39,161 nucleotides of DNA. Origin: Oerskovia rustica. Lineage in GTDB: Bacteria > Actinomycetota > Actinomycetes > Actinomycetales > Cellulomonadaceae. The notes beneath the pieces are model-generated. The model was not told where the DNA came from and did no database searches. It saw only the letters and a program-made list of their open reading frames with translations. The DNA lies in NCBI RefSeq assembly GCF_014836555.1, contig NZ_JACSQQ010000034.1:1-39161 (forward strand), read 5' to 3'. Shown one piece after another: positions 37,851 through 39,161 of this stretch (positions within the stretch are counted from its first letter, which is position 1; every line of letters starts with the position of its first letter). The position numbers and the translations under genes are program-made.

Positions 37851-38969
37851 ATGTCCGCGCTCGAAGGCCCCTCGCTGCACCTCCGGGGGCACATCCTCCT
37901 GGGAGACGACCGTGAGGTGTCCGACCTCTGGGTCAAGGACGGTCACGTCACGCTGACGCGGCCCTCGGCGCAGGGCACCAACATGCTGGCTCTCGAGGGA
38001 TGGGTCCTGCCCGGCCTCGTCGACGTCCACTGCCACGTGGGCCTCGGCAAGGACGGCGCGGTCGACAACGCCACCGCCCAGGCGCAGGCGATCGCGGACC
38101 GCGACAGCGGTGCGCTCCTCCTGCGCGACGCCGGCTCGCCCCTGGACACGCGGTGGGTCCGGTCGCGGCGCGACCTGCCCCGTCTCGTGCGGGCCGGACG
38201 GCACATCGCGCGGCCCAAGCGCTACCTGCGCGGCTACGGCCTCGAGCTCGACGACGTCGCGCAGCTCCCGGACGCCGTGCGGCAGGAGGCGCGGGCCGGG
38301 GACGGCTGGGTCAAGCTCGTGGGCGACTGGATCGACCGCGACCTGGGCGCCGACGGCGACCTGCGACCGCTGTGGCCCCAGGACGTACTGACCGAGGCCG
38401 TGGCCGTCGCGCACGCCGAGGCCGCGCGGGTCACGGTGCACGCGTTCTCGAGCGAGGTCGTCCCGTCGCTGCTCGCCGCCGGGGTCGACTGCATCGAGCA
38501 CGGCACGGGTATCCACCCCGACGACATGTACACGTTGTCCGAGCGCGGCATCGCCGTGACGCCCACGCTCCTGCAGATCAACGAGTTCGAGAACATCGCC
38601 CGCCAGGCCGACGCGAAGTACCCGCTCTTCGCGGCGCGCCTGCGCGACCTGCACGAGCGCCGCTACGAGCAGGTCCGCCAGCTCCACGAGGCGGGCATCC
38701 AGCTCCTCGTCGGCACGGACGCCGGCGGGACCATCGGCCACGGCCGGATCGCCGACGAGTGTGCCGAGATGGTCGCCGCCGGGGTCCCGGTCGCCGACGT
38801 GGTCGCTGCCGCGAGCTGGCAGGGACGCGAGTTCCTCGGGTACGGGGGACTCGTCGAGGGGTCGAGCGCGGACCTGATCGTGTACCCGGCGGACCCGCGG
38901 GAGAACATCGAGGTGCTGCGGCACCCGACTGCGGTGATCCTGCGCGGGGAGATCGTGGCGCCGCTCTGA
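37851..38969 (+). CDS. Metal-dependent amidohydrolase family protein
   Basis: This is a 372-aa cytoplasmic TIM-barrel hydrolase of the amidohydrolase superfamily. The N-terminal beta-domain leads into the metal-binding HCH (His60, His62) in LPGLVDVHCHVG. WVKLVGDW gives a candidate bridging Lys, then come VTVHAFS and CIEHGTG (metal His residues), and LLVGTDAGG supplies the catalytic Asp. The C-terminal strand returns to the small domain (ADLIVYPADPREN). The arrangement resembles imidazolonepropionase- or prolidase-like amidohydrolases; the substrate is unknown. The ATG has GGGAG 6 nt upstream. The last codons (Val-Ala-Pro-Leu-stop) are the beginning of the 65-bp repeat that follows. Confidence 0.92.
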   Translation: MSALEGPSLHLRGHILLGDDREVSDLWVKDGHVTLTRPSAQGTNMLALEGWVLPGLVDVHCHVGLGKDGAVDNATAQAQAIADRDSGALLLRDAGSPLDTRWVRSRRDLPRLVRAGRHIARPKRYLRGYGLELDDVAQLPDAVRQEARAGDGWVKLVGDWIDRDLGADGDLRPLWPQDVLTEAVAVAHAEAARVTVHAFSSEVVPSLLAAGVDCIEHGTGIHPDDMYTLSERGIAVTPTLLQINEFENIARQADAKYPLFAARLRDLHERRYEQVRQLHEAGIQLLVGTDAGGTIGHGRIADECAEMVAAGVPVADVVAAASWQGREFLGYGGLVEGSSADLIVYPADPRENIEVLRHPTAVILRGEIVAPL

Positions 38970-39161
38970 GACGTGCGTCGCCTTCGTCGACGGGCGGTGG
39001 GCGTGGTCGCGGAGGGCTCGTGGCGCCGCTCTGAGACGTGCGTCGCCTTCGTCGACGGGCGGTGGGCGTGGTCGCGGAGGATTTGTGGCGCCGCTCTGAG
39101 ACGTGCGTCGCCTTCGTCGACGGGCGGTGGGCGTGGTCGCGGAGGATTTGTGGCGCCGCTC
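38956..39161 (+). repeat. 65-bp tandem repeat, three full units plus a partial one, running off the window
   Basis: Units are at 38956-39020, 39021-39085, 39086-39150 and 39151-39161 (partial). Units 2 and 3 are identical. Unit 1 differs only in its last five bases (GCTCG against ATTTG, three transitions). The unit begins with TGGCGCCGCTCTGA, which in copy 1 is the end of the amidohydrolase gene including its stop, so the gene's 3' end has been duplicated. A 5-bp CGTCG/CGACG stem lies inside each unit. 65 is not a multiple of 3, so the array does not encode a repeat protein. The array probably continues beyond the window, or reflects an assembly duplication. Confidence 0.93.

Noticed and set aside
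37851-39034. A longer overlapping plus-strand frame (38000-39034) running into the repeat
   Set aside because: It is a shifted frame of the amidohydrolase with Arg/Pro-rich sequence; the HCH and GTDAGG motifs lie in the annotated frame.
38956-39161. The terminal repeat as a CRISPR array
   Set aside because: Units are directly adjacent and nearly identical over their full 65 bp, with no unique spacers.

Overview
This is a very GC-rich (about 72% by eye) actinobacterial chromosome segment, most probably from a cellulolytic member of the Micrococcales (Cellulomonas, Oerskovia or Cellulosimicrobium-like). The evidence is codon use, frequent GTG starts, an ultrashort-stem translational-type ileS T-box, a long type-2 IleRS, and two actinobacterial gene neighbourhoods: aminoacyl-tRNA synthetase-folC-DUF4233-ndk, and smc-ftsY-amt-glnK-glnD-ffh. 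No rRNA, tRNA, CRISPR array, insertion sequence or prophage was seen.

Region 1 (1-3.3 kb, minus) is an importer cassette: substrate-binding lipoprotein, FecCD-type permease, ATPase. It resembles the cassette proposed to import the cofactor precursor F420-0, but could be a siderophore importer. The permease appears to carry an in-frame TGA near its start. Region 2 (3.3-6.4 kb, plus) holds a membrane-anchored sulfite-oxidase-fold molybdoenzyme, an SDR oxidoreductase, and a probable leaderless cysteine-responsive leader peptide ending Cys-Cys-stop. A hairpin and an 81-residue protein of unknown function follow it. Region 3 (6.4-8.4 kb, minus) is a TetR/DHFR-like reductase pair behind a 22-bp palindromic operator, and a DUF2306 membrane protein. 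Region 4 (8.6-15.3 kb) is a divergent locus: a TetR regulator and type-B carboxylesterase on the minus strand, and an MFS transporter, PAP2 phosphatase and GH3 beta-glucosidase on the plus strand. It looks like a glycoside uptake and hydrolysis locus.

Region 5 (15.3-26.7 kb, plus) is housekeeping with an insert. T-box-ileS-folC is followed by dhaK-dhaL-dhaM (PTS-type dihydroxyacetone phosphorylation) and a TetR/DHA2-efflux pair, before DUF4233-ndk resumes. Region 6 (27-37.7 kb, plus) carries smc, a small membrane protein, ftsY, amt-glnK-glnD and ffh, joining chromosome organisation, SRP targeting and nitrogen control. GlnD ends straight after its HD domain and lacks the usual ACT sensor domains. 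Region 7 (37.8 kb to the end) is an amidohydrolase whose 3' end, stop codon included, is the first part of a 65-bp tandem repeat that runs off the window.

Two patterns recur. Many transcripts look leaderless, with a TANNNT-like -10 hexamer starting exactly 13 nt (sometimes 12 nt) before the start codon. Strong perfect hairpins close most operons.
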